From: Metabacillus litoralis
Lineage (GTDB): Bacteria > Bacillota > Bacilli > Bacillales > Bacillaceae
Reading direction: 5' to 3'
Length of the DNA stretch: 64,000 bases
Assembly: GCF_003667825.1 (NCBI RefSeq)
Contig: NZ_CP033043.1
Coordinates: 1,551,001 to 1,615,000, forward strand
The notes under the pieces are model-generated. The model ran no database searches and was not told the DNA's origin. It was given only the letters and a program-made list of their open reading frames with translations. Below, piece by piece: positions 25,830 through 35,200 of the stretch. The first letter of the stretch is position 1. Each line of letters starts with the position of its first letter. A program made the position numbers and the translations under genes.

Positions 25830-28001
25830 ATGATGAGAATGGCAGAAGATATAAACTTCCCAAATGAAATTTACTATTCTTTATTTAAAAATAATCAAGA
25901 TGCATGTTACGGAATGGATCTTATGGGTAATTTTATTCTTTATAATGATGCATTTTTAGAACTATCAGGTTACAAAAATGAGGATTTGGTTGGAAAATCC
26001 TTTAAAGAATTTGTTAGAGAACCTGATCTTGCCACTACAGAGAACCATTTTATAGCCGCTCTAAATGGGAAAAGAACAAGGTTTGAAACATCTATAAACC
26101 ATAAAAATGGACAAGTGGTTCATTTACAAGTTACGAATATTCCAATCATACATGATGGTAATGTAAAAGGTCTTGTCTGTAGTGCAAAGGATATGACCGA
26201 TGAAAAGAGAACGAGGAAACTATTAGACGGCCAAAATACAATTTTAGAAATGATCGCAAAAGGCCACAATTTAAATGAAGTGTTATCCTCCCTTGTGCTG
26301 TTAATGGAAGATGTTTTAGATGGTGGTCTTTGTTCAATATTATTAATGGATCATTCACTTGGAATCCTTAGAAAAGGAACGGCGGTTAATTTACCAAGCG
26401 AATATAATGATTATATTAATCTTGGTGTGACAGTTGGTCCGACTAGTGGATCTTGTGGAAAAGCTGCCTTTACCCAGCTTCCTGTTGTAGTTGAAGATAT
26501 TGAGAAAGATAGTCTTTGGAACGAGCATAGAGAAATTGCATTGAAGCATAACCTAAGAGCATGTTGGTCATATCCGGTATTAGATAACCAGTCTAGGACT
26601 TTAGGAACATTTGCTGTTTATTATCCTGAAGCGAGGAAACCAAATCAAATCGATATGATGGTCATTGAAAAGGCCACTTATTTAACAAGCTTAGCCCTTC
26701 AACATTATGAATCAGAAAAGAAGATTAATTTTATGGCATATCATGATGAATTAACAGCTCTTCCGAATCGTCGACTATTTGATATCAAAGCCTCTCAGGC
26801 TCTCGGGAACAATAAAGAGAACCTAGCCTTTTTATTTATTGACTTGGATCGATTTAAAGTAATAAATGACACTTTAGGTCATAATATTGGGGACCTTTTG
26901 TTAAGGGAAGTCGCCCAACGAATAACATCATGTATCCGTCGGAATGATACAGCAGCGCGGCAAGGAGGAGATGAATTTATTATTCTCCTTGACAATATAA
27001 TGAAAAATGAAGTCACAAAAATATCAAATCGTATTCTTCATACATTATCCGCTCCCTTTTATATACAAGGAAAAGAAATATTTGTTACTCCAAGTATAGG
27101 AATTAGTATGTATCCAGAAGATGGTCGTAATGAAGGTGAGTTACTTAGAAAATCTGATGTTGCTATGTACCAAGCCAAAAAAGATGGCAGAAATACATTT
27201 AGATTTTATGATTTAAATATGGATAAGGAACAAGTAGAACAGCTCAAGATCGAAAATGAATTACGAAAAGCACTTTATCGAAATGAGTTATCTCTTTCTT
27301 TTCAACCAATTGTTGATACAAAGTCTACTAAAGTGGTTGCTGTTGAAGCATTGCTCCGTTGGCAACATCATTTAATGGGGAACATTCCACCAGGCAAATT
27401 TATACCAATCGCTGAAGAAAATGGTCTTATCATTCCGATTGGCCAATGGGTTATTGAAAATGCATGTCGTCACTTAAGCGTTTTAGACTTAAATGGATAT
27501 AGCCATATAAGTATTTCTATTAACCTTTCCATTCGTCAGTTCTATCAGCCTAATCTTGTCGCAATGGTCGCTAGCATTATAAAAGAAACGGAAGTAAACC
27601 CAGCGAGGCTAAATTTCGAAATTACTGAGAGTATGACAGCTGACGTTCACCTTACCTCCACTACACTTAATGAGTTAAAAGCTTTAGGCGTATCTATTTC
27701 AATTGATGATTTTGGAACTGGTTATAGTTCCCTTAGTTATTTGAGATCATTTCCTATCAATACTCTAAAAATTGATCGCTCTTTTATAAAAAATATTCCA
27801 CAAAATAAAGAGGATCAAGATATTGCAACAATGATTATCTACATGGCACATAAACTTGGCCTAAAAGTTATTGGAGAAGGTGTCGAAACCTCTGAACAAA
27901 CAGAATTTCTGCTTAAAAATGGATGTGACATGATGCAAGGTTATTACTTCAGCCCTCCTCTTACTGAAAAAGAACTTTTCTTCTATTTGGATGAAAACTA
28001 G
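25830..28001 (+). CDS. PAS-GAF-GGDEF-EAL cyclic-di-GMP signalling protein
   Basis: About 723 residues, no membrane helix: PAS (15-130), GAF (about 140-295), GGDEF (300-465) and EAL (480-720). The GGDEF motif is intact (QGGDEF near 379) and preceded by an RxxD inhibitory site (RRND, five residues before). The EAL domain keeps EALLRW, NLSIRQF and DDFGTGYSS, so both synthesis and breakdown of c-di-GMP are possible. The ATG at 25830 fits the AAGG site better than the one at 25821. It overlaps the convergent kinase gene by four bases. Confidence 0.88.
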   Translation: MMRMAEDINFPNEIYYSLFKNNQDACYGMDLMGNFILYNDAFLELSGYKNEDLVGKSFKEFVREPDLATTENHFIAALNGKRTRFETSINHKNGQVVHLQVTNIPIIHDGNVKGLVCSAKDMTDEKRTRKLLDGQNTILEMIAKGHNLNEVLSSLVLLMEDVLDGGLCSILLMDHSLGILRKGTAVNLPSEYNDYINLGVTVGPTSGSCGKAAFTQLPVVVEDIEKDSLWNEHREIALKHNLRACWSYPVLDNQSRTLGTFAVYYPEARKPNQIDMMVIEKATYLTSLALQHYESEKKINFMAYHDELTALPNRRLFDIKASQALGNNKENLAFLFIDLDRFKVINDTLGHNIGDLLLREVAQRITSCIRRNDTAARQGGDEFIILLDNIMKNEVTKISNRILHTLSAPFYIQGKEIFVTPSIGISMYPEDGRNEGELLRKSDVAMYQAKKDGRNTFRFYDLNMDKEQVEQLKIENELRKALYRNELSLSFQPIVDTKSTKVVAVEALLRWQHHLMGNIPPGKFIPIAEENGLIIPIGQWVIENACRHLSVLDLNGYSHISISINLSIRQFYQPNLVAMVASIIKETEVNPARLNFEITESMTADVHLTSTTLNELKALGVSISIDDFGTGYSSLSYLRSFPINTLKIDRSFIKNIPQNKEDQDIATMIIYMAHKLGLKVIGEGVETSEQTEFLLKNGCDMMQGYYFSPPLTEKELFFYLDEN

Positions 28002-28957
28002 ATCTGACGAGGGGACAGGTCCGTTGTCTCATTGAGACACGGTACCTGTCCCCATTTGCTTTCATACAGCTTTTCAAAAATCTCAATACATTGAAAAAAA
28101 GCCTTATCATAGGTTTCATCATTTTTAACAGTCCACGAGGTTGCTAATACGGTGTGGCAATACCCCCAAAGCAGAAGCCTTTTTTTATTTAAATTTAGTT
28201 CCTTAGTGAAAATGTCTACTCTTTTTTCAATAACTTCATACATTCTTTGATCTGGAAGCTTGTTTAATAAAAATTGAATGAGATCATATTCGATTTCACC
28301 GATTAACCCCTTTGGATCAATGGCTACCCATTCTCTCTCTTGACAAGCAAGTATATTATAATGATGAAAATCACCATGAAGGAGAAAATGTTGTTTTGCA
28401 GTTGCATTCAGGTATGTAAATATACTCAATGCTTTTTCTAAAGTTTGCTGAGAAATAGGACCAATTCCCTTTTTATGGTTATTAACAATTTCTCGAAGAT
28501 TTTCTTCCCTGTCTTTAGTTGTACCAATCCTTGAGTGAACAGGTGAAGGGAAAATTAGATTTTTTAATACAGAGGCAGCTATTCTACAAGACTCCTCATC
28601 ATCTTCTACTTCTGCTAATGTAAATCCAGGTGATAGTTTTTCTAGCAGAATTATTCCGTGTTCTTTGTCACAGTCAATCAGCTGGACCATTTTTTTCTTT
28701 TCCTTTCCAAACAATTGAAGTGCTTCTAGCTCACTAAAATAACCCTCTTCAGGAATACATATTTTCACGACTACCTCTGACTCTTTCGTTATTGCGGGAG
28801 CAACATAATTAATTGACAAAGAATAAGGATCTTTTATCTTTATGGACCATCTTTGTTCGCAATAATGAATTACTTTTGGCAAATTTTTTAGCCATGCTTC
28901 ACCTTGCTCTTTAAAATATTTCTTTACTGTTTGAACAAAGTGCTTTTGTAGATTCAT
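27998..28957 (-). CDS. APH(6)/hydroxyurea-type phosphotransferase
   Basis: A 319-residue kinase-fold protein of the aminoglycoside 6-phosphotransferase group: catalytic HGDFHHYN near 204-211 and IDPKGLIGEIEYDL near 223. It resembles streptomycin kinases, but chromosomal Bacillus members have unproven substrates. The last 17 or so codons (WGQVPCLNETTDLSP) are not domain sequence: they are read from the GGGGACAGG palindrome at 28011-28053, so the repeat insertion replaced the native C terminus. Start ATG follows AGGGGG. Confidence 0.8.
   Translation of the reverse strand: MNLQKHFVQTVKKYFKEQGEAWLKNLPKVIHYCEQRWSIKIKDPYSLSINYVAPAITKESEVVVKICIPEEGYFSELEALQLFGKEKKKMVQLIDCDKEHGIILLEKLSPGFTLAEVEDDEESCRIAASVLKNLIFPSPVHSRIGTTKDREENLREIVNNHKKGIGPISQQTLEKALSIFTYLNATAKQHFLLHGDFHHYNILACQEREWVAIDPKGLIGEIEYDLIQFLLNKLPDQRMYEVIEKRVDIFTKELNLNKKRLLLWGYCHTVLATSWTVKNDETYDKAFFQCIEIFEKLYESKWGQVPCLNETTDLSPRQI
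28011..28053. repeat. Long GGGGACAGG palindrome, copy C, inside a coding end
   Basis: GGGGACAGG-T-CCGTTGTCTC then GAGACACGG-T-ACCTGTCCCC. Same design as copy B. It lies within the last codons of the kinase gene and ten bases after the stop of the GGDEF-EAL gene. Confidence 0.75.
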
Positions 28958-28995
28958 ATAAATATCCCCCTTATAAGGAAGTAAAGCTTAACAAA

Positions 28996-29034
28996 AATAA
29001 TAGACTCCTATGCCAATAAAAAGGAGTCTATATA
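28996..29034 (-). terminator. Terminator of ispA-like gene
   Basis: ATAGACTCCT and AGGAGTCTAT arms; on the minus strand followed by TATTTTTGTT. Confidence 0.75.
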
Positions 29035-29052
29035 AATTTATTAGGTGTTTTT

Positions 29053-30021
29053 TTATTCAGTAACCGCTGTTTGGAATGATTTTATTTCTGTTCCTAAATC
29101 TAATGTTAAATTCAACATCCCGTTCCCTTGATAACGTCGACTATAACTTAAAGAAAGAGTTCTTTTTATCAGTTGAGCGTATATTTCAGCCTCTGTTAGA
29201 GGACGGTCAAACTCTTTTTCACATTGTTCAATGATAAGAGCAACAGCTCCGGAAACATGTGGGGTTGCCATTGAAGTTCCTGATAAGACGGCAAATTCGT
29301 TATTAAGATAGGTTGATAGAATTTCTTCACCAGGGGCAACGAGATCAATCGCTCTATTTGTATTACTAAAATCTGAAATTTCCTTTTGCAAATTCACTGA
29401 ACCTACTTGTACAACTTCTGGATATGCACCTGGGTAGGCAAACTCATCAGTCTCATAGCTTCCATCCCCTTCATTGCCGGCAGCACAAACAACAAGAATT
29501 TCTTGGTTGATTGCCTCCTGAACTGCTTTATGAAGATCATGATCATCCTCTCTCCCACCTAATGACATGCTGATGACTCTTACACGCTCACCATTAGGTC
29601 CACGCCATTTTGTCGCATAACGAATGCCGTCTGTCACCCATTTTGTTTCTCCATAGCCTTGGCCTGAGAGCACCTTCAAAACAAGGAGCATTGCTTTAGG
29701 TGCAACACCAACTACACCTCGATCGTTTTCTTCCGCACAAATCGTTCCACATACATGAGTACCATGGCCATTATAATCTTTTATGTTTTTAGGGTCTCCT
29801 TCATCATCTGTTGTAAAATTATAACCATCAATAACTTGATTTTGAAGCTCGAAATGACTGGAATCACATCCTGTATCAAGAACAGCTATTACATTTCCAT
29901 GACCAAAATAACCTTGCTCCCAAGCAGTAGGAGCACCAATTAATTCAATACCCGGTGGAATAATTTTTGTTTCTTTTAATACAGTTTGTATGGTGAAAGG
30001 AATTAATCCAACTTTACTCAT
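29053..30021 (-). CDS. ispA: Intracellular subtilisin-like serine protease
   Basis: A 322-residue S8 peptidase without signal peptide. The short propeptide carries LIPF (the LIPY/F motif of intracellular subtilisins). Catalytic Asp49 (VLDTG), His86 (NGHGTHV), Asn182 and Ser250 (SGTSMATPH) are present. Colinear with B. subtilis IspA, including the DLVAPGEEILST segment. ATG 30021 has AAGGAGG upstream; the in-frame codon at 30054 has none. It degrades cytoplasmic proteins, mainly after exponential growth in relatives. Confidence 0.87.
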   Translation of the reverse strand: MSKVGLIPFTIQTVLKETKIIPPGIELIGAPTAWEQGYFGHGNVIAVLDTGCDSSHFELQNQVIDGYNFTTDDEGDPKNIKDYNGHGTHVCGTICAEENDRGVVGVAPKAMLLVLKVLSGQGYGETKWVTDGIRYATKWRGPNGERVRVISMSLGGREDDHDLHKAVQEAINQEILVVCAAGNEGDGSYETDEFAYPGAYPEVVQVGSVNLQKEISDFSNTNRAIDLVAPGEEILSTYLNNEFAVLSGTSMATPHVSGAVALIIEQCEKEFDRPLTEAEIYAQLIKRTLSLSYSRRYQGNGMLNLTLDLGTEIKSFQTAVTE

Positions 30022-30129
30022 TGTGATTCCTCCTTTTTTTAAATGTGACACCATTCCACACTTCCTTATATTCCTAAGGAAACATCTGTTTCTATTTATT
30101 TTTTCCGTACCTTTTGTTATGATTTGTAT

Positions 30130-30195
30130 TATAATTTAGTTGTAAGCACTGTTTATTGACGTCTTCCTTATAGGAGGCGTCTTTTCTTTTTTGAT
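30130..30195 (+). ncRNA. Candidate short antisense transcript to the toxin-like gene
   Basis: A TATAAT box at 30130-30135 is followed about 25 bases later by a hairpin (GACGTCTTCCT / AGGAGGCGTC) and TTTTCTTTTTT. This would give a RNA of about 50-60 bases that overlaps the 3' end of the minus-strand peptide gene. The -35 is poor. Candidate only. Confidence 0.35.
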
Positions 30196-30299
30196 TTCTT
30201 TTTTAAGTCATTTAAATTTTTCAACCCTAGTGTGATGGAAGAGAAAAGTGTGGCAGCAGCAACTAACAATTTGAGAAGCAGCTCTAACCACTCCAACAC
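30168..30299 (-). CDS. Small membrane peptide, candidate type I toxin-like
   Basis: Forty-three codons from GTG behind a perfect AAAGGAGGTGG site. One hydrophobic helix (LEWLELLLKLLVAAATLFSS) is followed by a strongly basic tail (KKKSKKKRR). The leader is long (about 90 bases after a TTGACA-16-CCTAAT promoter-like pair). A plus-strand promoter and terminator overlap its 3' end. Layout and size resemble Bacillus type I toxins and small phage-like membrane peptides, but no sequence match is recalled. Confidence 0.5.
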   Translation of the reverse strand: MLEWLELLLKLLVAAATLFSSITLGLKNLNDLKKKSKKKRRLL

Positions 30300-30659
30300 G
30301 ATTACCACCTCCTTTTTACAAAAATAGCCCTACACAGTTACAAGATGACTGGTAAGGCTTGTATTTCGAAACGGAAGAAACTCCCCCTTGGAAAATTAGG
30401 ATAAATATGGAATGGATGTCAATTGTAATTGTATCATGACCAAGCTTATCGAGCATTAATATTATGAATTTTCATACAATTATACTGCATATTGGACAGG
30501 CCCACCCTTACTTAGTACCTACAATTTTTAAAAAGAGATGAGAAAATGTAACGAGTTCCGTTTGTTATAGATAAACTTTAAAATGCAAAGCTTATAGCAT
30601 TGATTAATAATGTGCGATTTTAAGATCTTCAGCATTAATATATTTTTTAGTGAAATGTG

Positions 30660-31560
30660 ATAACTACATATGCAAAAAGGAATGTGTTTGCTATTAAACA
30701 GATAGGCAATAACCGATATTAAAATATCAATAATTTTCCACTTGCGTATCTTTTTTGAAGTAAAAAGTGTGACATGCATTCGTAAATAAGGAATGCGTAT
30801 GCTTTTTAAGAGATAGGCAGTTTAATATCATGCGCAAGTTCCAATAAATGGTTAAATCCATACTAAAACTAGCGTAAACTTCAATATTCTTCCACTACCG
30901 TATCTTTTTTAAGTTAAAAAGTAAGAAAAGCATTCGTAAATAAGGAATGCGTATGCTTTTTAAGAGATAGGCAGTTTAATATCATGCGCAAGTTCCAATA
31001 AATGGTTAAATTTATACTAAAACTAGCGTAAATTTTCAATATTCTTCCACTACCGTACCTTTTTTAAGGTAAAAAGTTAGAAAAGCATTCGTAAATATGG
31101 AATGCGTATGCTTTTTATCAGATAAGCAGTTTAATATCATACGCAAGTTCCAATAAATGGTTAAATTCACACTAAAACTAGCGTAAATTTCAATATTCTT
31201 CCACTACCGTATCTTTTTTAAGTTAAAAAGTTAGAAAAGCATTCGTAAATAAGGAATGCGTATCCTTTTTATCAGATAAGCAGTTTAATATCATGCGTGA
31301 ATTCCAATAGATGGTTAAATTCATACTGAAACTAGCGTAAATTTCAATATTCTTCCACTACCGTATCTTTTTTAAGTTAAACAGTAAGAAAAGCATTCGT
31401 AAATAAGGAATGCGTATGCTTTTTATCAGATAAGCAGTTTAATATCATGCGCAAGTTCCAATAAATGGTTAAATTCACACTAAAACTAGCGTGAATTTCA
31501 ATATTCTTCCACTACTGTATCTTTTTTAAGTTGAAAAGTGTGAAAAGCATTCGTAAAGTA
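30660..31560. repeat. 154-bp tandem repeat array, five units plus a degenerate one
   Basis: The landmark GCATTCGTAAA begins at 30776, 30930, 31085, 31239, 31393 and 31547, a spacing of 154 or 155 bases. Units are about 90-97 percent alike by eye; a decayed unit precedes them (GGAATGTGTTTGC near 30680). Each complete unit carries AAAAGCAT...ATGCTTTTT, an 8-bp stem with a T run, and an alternative GCATTC/GAATGC stem inside it. No open frame is conserved across the units. Confidence 0.85.
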
Positions 31561-31577
31561 AAATCCTCCAAATAAAC

Positions 31578-31611
31578 AAAAAACCATCAAAACAATGTAC
31601 ATTTTGATGGT
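31578..31611 (-). terminator. Terminator of lplJ
   Basis: ACCATCAAAA and TTTTGATGGT arms; on the minus strand followed by TTTTTTGTTTATTTG. Confidence 0.75.
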
Positions 31612-31646
31612 CATTTCGTATTCCATTTTTAGCGTGTTCATTCATG

Positions 31647-32639
31647 TTAATAAAATAAACTAACCAAATCAGCACTTTCAATATTTCCAAAGTATTTTTT
31701 TACATCGATATGTTCAATTACTTTTTCAATTGCTTCTTTTTCATAACGTGCACCAATTAAAGCATTCTCCACTTCTTCAACATCTCCTGCGCCGAAAAAG
31801 TCTCCATAGATTTTGCAATTTTTCACGATGCCCTTTTGAACTTCAAGGCGTAAATCAATTTGTCCGACTGGAAATCTGTGTGAGTGCTGGTAGTTAAATT
31901 TCGGTGATTTTCCGTAATTCCAATCCCAGTTTTGATAACGCTCTTTTGATATTTCGTTAATCTTTTTCCAGTCTTCTTCTTTGAGATCATAGGTTAGTAT
32001 TGAATCAGTTCCGTCAAATATATAGCGCAGCAAAAGCTCTCTAAATTGCTCAATTGTAATCTGTTCGTTTAGATATTCGCTAATATTGGCAACTCGACTT
32101 CTAATTGATTTAATGCCTTTTGATTCAATTTTATCTTTCCTCACTTTTAATGCAGCCACAACGCTATCAATTTCTGAATCAAATAACAATGTCCCGTGAG
32201 AAAACATTCTTCCTTTTGTTGAAAATTGAGCATTACCGGAAATCTTGCGACCGTCACTAGCAATGATATCGTTTCTTCCGCTCAATTCTGCTTTTACTCC
32301 AAGCTTTTCAAGTGCTTGTACAACAGGCTCCGTGAACTTTTTGAAGTTATGAAAACTGTCTCCATCATCCTTCGTAATAAAACTAAAATTCAGATTCCCT
32401 TCGTCATGGTAAACGGCTCCACCACCTGACAGCCTTCTAACCACATGGATATTGTTTTCTTCAACATAAGAAGTATTAATTTCCTCGATTGTATTTTGAT
32501 TTTTCCCGATAATAATCGATGGTTCATTTATGTAGAACAACAGATAGGTTTCGTTTGGATCTAAATGTTTTACTGCGTATTCCTCAATTGCTAGATTTAT
32601 TCTTGGGTCTGTTATTCCTTTATTATCAATAAAAAGCAT
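31647..32639 (-). CDS. lplJ: Lipoate-protein ligase
   Basis: A 330-residue LplA/LplJ-type ligase that activates free lipoate with ATP and attaches it to lipoyl domains. Visible are RRLSGGGAVYHDEGNLNFSF (the lipoyl-AMP binding loop) near 69-88, GRNDI near 121, KISGNAQ with the catalytic Lys near 133, and HGTLLFD near 149. The C-terminal accessory domain (from about 245) is present. It is a single gene with its own terminator, GGAGG before its ATG. Confidence 0.88.
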   Translation of the reverse strand: MLFIDNKGITDPRINLAIEEYAVKHLDPNETYLLFYINEPSIIIGKNQNTIEEINTSYVEENNIHVVRRLSGGGAVYHDEGNLNFSFITKDDGDSFHNFKKFTEPVVQALEKLGVKAELSGRNDIIASDGRKISGNAQFSTKGRMFSHGTLLFDSEIDSVVAALKVRKDKIESKGIKSIRSRVANISEYLNEQITIEQFRELLLRYIFDGTDSILTYDLKEEDWKKINEISKERYQNWDWNYGKSPKFNYQHSHRFPVGQIDLRLEVQKGIVKNCKIYGDFFGAGDVEEVENALIGARYEKEAIEKVIEHIDVKKYFGNIESADLVSLFY

Positions 32640-32711
32640 GTACTTTCCTCCCTAGCTTCATTTCCTACTAGTATCGTATATTTTAATAGTGAGACGCAAC
32701 TTTTAACTTAA

Positions 32712-33053
32712 TTATAAAACCTCTTCAATAATAGATTCTCCCTCACTTTGATCTGCATCGGTCCATTTCCATCTCTCGTGTAACCTAATTCTTCCATCAG
32801 CTAAGATTTCTGGAGTTGACTTACACATGCCACCTCTAAGTTCATTATGAACATTAACGTGGTTATATCTAAATTCTAAGCTTCCATTATCATTGACTAT
32901 CCCAATGAGTGTTCCTTTTACAATTTCCCCACCTTGATAGGAAGCTGAAATGATCTTTCCGTCTTGTTTATAGTTAAAAAAAGTTTCTGAAGACACCTCA
33001 CCGTTAGCAGTATTGTTAACCGAAACAAATTTTTTACCATGATAATTGATCAA
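32712..33053 (-). CDS. Conserved hypothetical protein (often labelled N-acetylglutamate synthase-like)
   Basis: A 113-residue beta-rich protein: [43 protein letters not shown] and [12 protein letters not shown]. This small Bacillaceae family is sometimes annotated as N-acetylglutamate synthase, but I see no acetyltransferase motif; the fold looks like a small beta barrel. Function is unproven. Confidence 0.65.
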   Translation of the reverse strand: MINYHGKKFVSVNNTANGEVSSETFFNYKQDGKIISASYQGGEIVKGTLIGIVNDNGSLEFRYNHVNVHNELRGGMCKSTPEILADGRIRLHERWKWTDADQSEGESIIEEVL

Positions 33054-33187
33054 TCTATCCCACTCCTTACCATTTTATTTTCTATGATTATACTAGCACA
33101 TTTAAAGTAACGTGTTTTTTAAGACTTGAAAAAAAATAGAAAATCTAGTAAACTCATCAAAGTGGTTTAAGAACTAAATTTAATATA

Positions 33188-33292
33188 ACTGTATAACCTC
33201 AAGAATATGGCTTGAGGGTCTCTACCAGGAACCTTAAAATCCTGATTACAGAAAAATGAATTTTTTCGTTTTCTGTAATCAGGATTTTTTTA
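33188..33292 (+). promoter_or_regulatory. Adenine-type purine riboswitch with terminator
   Basis: The purine aptamer core is plain: P1 CTGTA/TACAG, ATATGG and TCTACCAGG in the two hairpin loops, then CCTGATTACAG. The specificity base after GA at the 3' junction is T (33246), the adenine-sensing form. The 3' side of P1 is also the 5' arm of a terminator (AATCCTGATTACAGAAAA / TTTTCTGTAATCAGGATT, then T6). Adenine binding should therefore block termination and turn on the efflux gene. Confidence 0.92.
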
Positions 33293-33337
33293 TTTTTCTG
33301 AAACTTACTCAAATTTGGAAAGGACGGTCAATAAACG

Positions 33338-34522
33338 ATGAATTTCAGAGTGTTTATTCTTGCTTTATCAACGATTGCGGTTGGCTTAGTTGAATTAATT
33401 GTAGGTGGAATACTGCCAACGATCGCGAACGATTTTAATATATCGTTAAGTAGTGCTGGTCAACTTATTACTGTTTTTGCCCTCATTTATGCTGTTTCAG
33501 GCCCTGTTTTACTTGTGATTACGAGTAAAATGGAGCGAAAAAAGGTATATCTTGCATCATTATTTGTTTTCTTTATAGGTAATATGATGACCTATTTTAG
33601 TTATAGCTTTACGTTTATGATGGTCGCTAGGGTTCTTACGGCCATGAGTACAGCGCTTATTGTTGTGCTTTCCTTAACGATTGCGGCTAAAATTGTTGCA
33701 GCAACACATCGAGCAAAAGCCTTAGGACTGATTTATATGGGGATTAGCTCATCACTTGTTATGGGTGTGCCACTTGGAATTATGATATCCAACACATTTG
33801 GCTGGCGTTTTATTTTCCTAGCTATTGCTGTTTTATCAATAGGATCAATTATTCTTATCTCACTCTTTCTAGAGCGAATTCCTGGTGAAAGCAGCATCCC
33901 ATTATCACAGCAATTAAAAGCAGTAGCCAGCATGAAGATCGGGAGTGCACATCTTGCTACCATGTTTATGCTAGCAGGACACTATACTCTTTATGCCTAT
34001 TTTACGCCATTTTTAGAAACAGAGCTTCACCTGGATTATGGTATGATTAGTATTTGCTATCTATTATTTGGTATTGCAGCAGTCAGTGGTGGTGCATTCG
34101 GAGGGATTCTTTCGGATTCAATCGGTGCTAGTAAAAGCATCATCGTTGTTATTAGTTCATTTGCCATTATCTTATTTGTCCTACCTTTTTCTACTTTTTC
34201 ACTTGTCCTTTTCATACCAGTTATGATGATTTGGGCAGCTTTAAGCTGGAGTTTAGCACCACCACAACAAAGTTACTTGATTCAAACTGATCCAGCGACA
34301 TCTGACATACAGCAAAGCTTTAATAACTCTGCCTTACAAGTCGGTATTTCACTTGGCTCCGCATTTGGTGGAGGGGTGTTAAGTTATTCAGGTACTGTTG
34401 CACATACTGCATGGTTTGGTGGAGGCATTGTGCTGATTTCCTTACTATGTGCTGTTTTTTCTTTAACAAGAAACACGATAAATAGAGAACATTCTATGGC
34501 TATTTCTACTGCTCAAAAGTGA
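33338..34522 (+). CDS. pbuE: Purine efflux transporter (PbuE)
   Basis: A 394-residue, 12-helix MFS protein that tracks B. subtilis PbuE throughout ([17 protein letters not shown] at the start, [15 protein letters not shown] in the middle, QQSYLIQT and [15 protein letters not shown] near the end). It exports adenine, hypoxanthine and related bases. It is controlled by the adenine riboswitch directly upstream, as in B. subtilis. A hairpin with GGGTGCA/TGCACC arms follows its stop. Confidence 0.92.
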   Translation: MNFRVFILALSTIAVGLVELIVGGILPTIANDFNISLSSAGQLITVFALIYAVSGPVLLVITSKMERKKVYLASLFVFFIGNMMTYFSYSFTFMMVARVLTAMSTALIVVLSLTIAAKIVAATHRAKALGLIYMGISSSLVMGVPLGIMISNTFGWRFIFLAIAVLSIGSIILISLFLERIPGESSIPLSQQLKAVASMKIGSAHLATMFMLAGHYTLYAYFTPFLETELHLDYGMISICYLLFGIAAVSGGAFGGILSDSIGASKSIIVVISSFAIILFVLPFSTFSLVLFIPVMMIWAALSWSLAPPQQSYLIQTDPATSDIQQSFNNSALQVGISLGSAFGGGVLSYSGTVAHTAWFGGGIVLISLLCAVFSLTRNTINREHSMAISTAQK

Positions 34523-34811
34523 TTTCATAATCAGCAAGGGTGCATGATTCTCTTTGAAAGAGTGCACCTGCTGGTTTGATATAGTTAAACAATGGAACTA
34601 TGATCCTCCTCGTATTTTCTTCCTTTGAAATGATGAATTTTGCATTCACCTTTTTGTGATTTCATAATTAATTCCTCAAAGATTTATCATAATTAAATTA
34701 TTCGATTAAGAGTTAGTCAATTTAATATAATATATGAGTCATTATTTAAATTTAGATAGATGACCAATAATTCGTCATCGATTATAATAAAGAAAAAAGG
34801 AGTGATGAAAT

Positions 34812-35007
34812 ATGAAGTGGCAGGAAGTTAGAGATTTATTTCCTAATCAATTTGTTTTAGTATCAATCCTTAATTTTCATGAAAAAGATAGTTAAAAAGA
34901 TTGTAGACGAGGTTGCACCTATTCGTTCAATTCCAGATCAAGATGCTAACAAAGAGTTTTTCAAAGCAGAGCATGGAAACATTGTGTATCATACATCAAA
35001 TGAATAA
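34812..35007 (+). pseudogene. Small conserved gene, frameshifted
   Basis: An ATG after AGGAGTGATG opens MKWQEVRDLFPNQFVLV and stops after 27 codons. The adjoining frame gives KKIVDEVAPIRSIPDQDAN and YHTSNE. Together they match a small Bacillus hypothetical family (WQEVRxLFPNQFV... IVYHT). At least one indel; the C-terminal part also seems lost. Confidence 0.5.
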
Positions 35008-35153
35008 TGCGTTATTCATATTCGTAGAGATCAATGATGTGAGTGAGACGGATTAAATGAAAATATCCTTATACTAAGTTATTTGATGAAGAATTAGGGT
35101 AGCTAGAAATAGAAATTATTATTCTATAAACCATATTTCTTAAAACTCCACTA

Positions 35154-35190
35154 AAATAAACGTTAATCCCTTGAATCAACGCTTATTTAA
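35154..35190 (-). terminator. Terminator of the second sigma/anti-sigma operon
   Basis: On the minus strand AAATAAGCGTT and AACGTTTATTTT arms with a 13-base loop. Confidence 0.65.
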
Positions 35191-35200
35191 TAGTTTTAGT

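Larger units (their letters stand above)
30300..31646. other. Gene-free stretch occupied by a 154-bp tandem array
   Basis: Apart from the leader of the 43-aa peptide gene (30300-30420) and the lplJ terminator, the stretch is the repeat array described separately. The open frame over 30528-30779 lies in a degenerate unit and has no ribosome site. Confidence 0.6.

Noticed and set aside
30528..30779. Minus-strand 83-codon frame
   Set aside because: It lies in a degenerate unit of the 154-bp array, is not conserved in the other units and lacks a start site.
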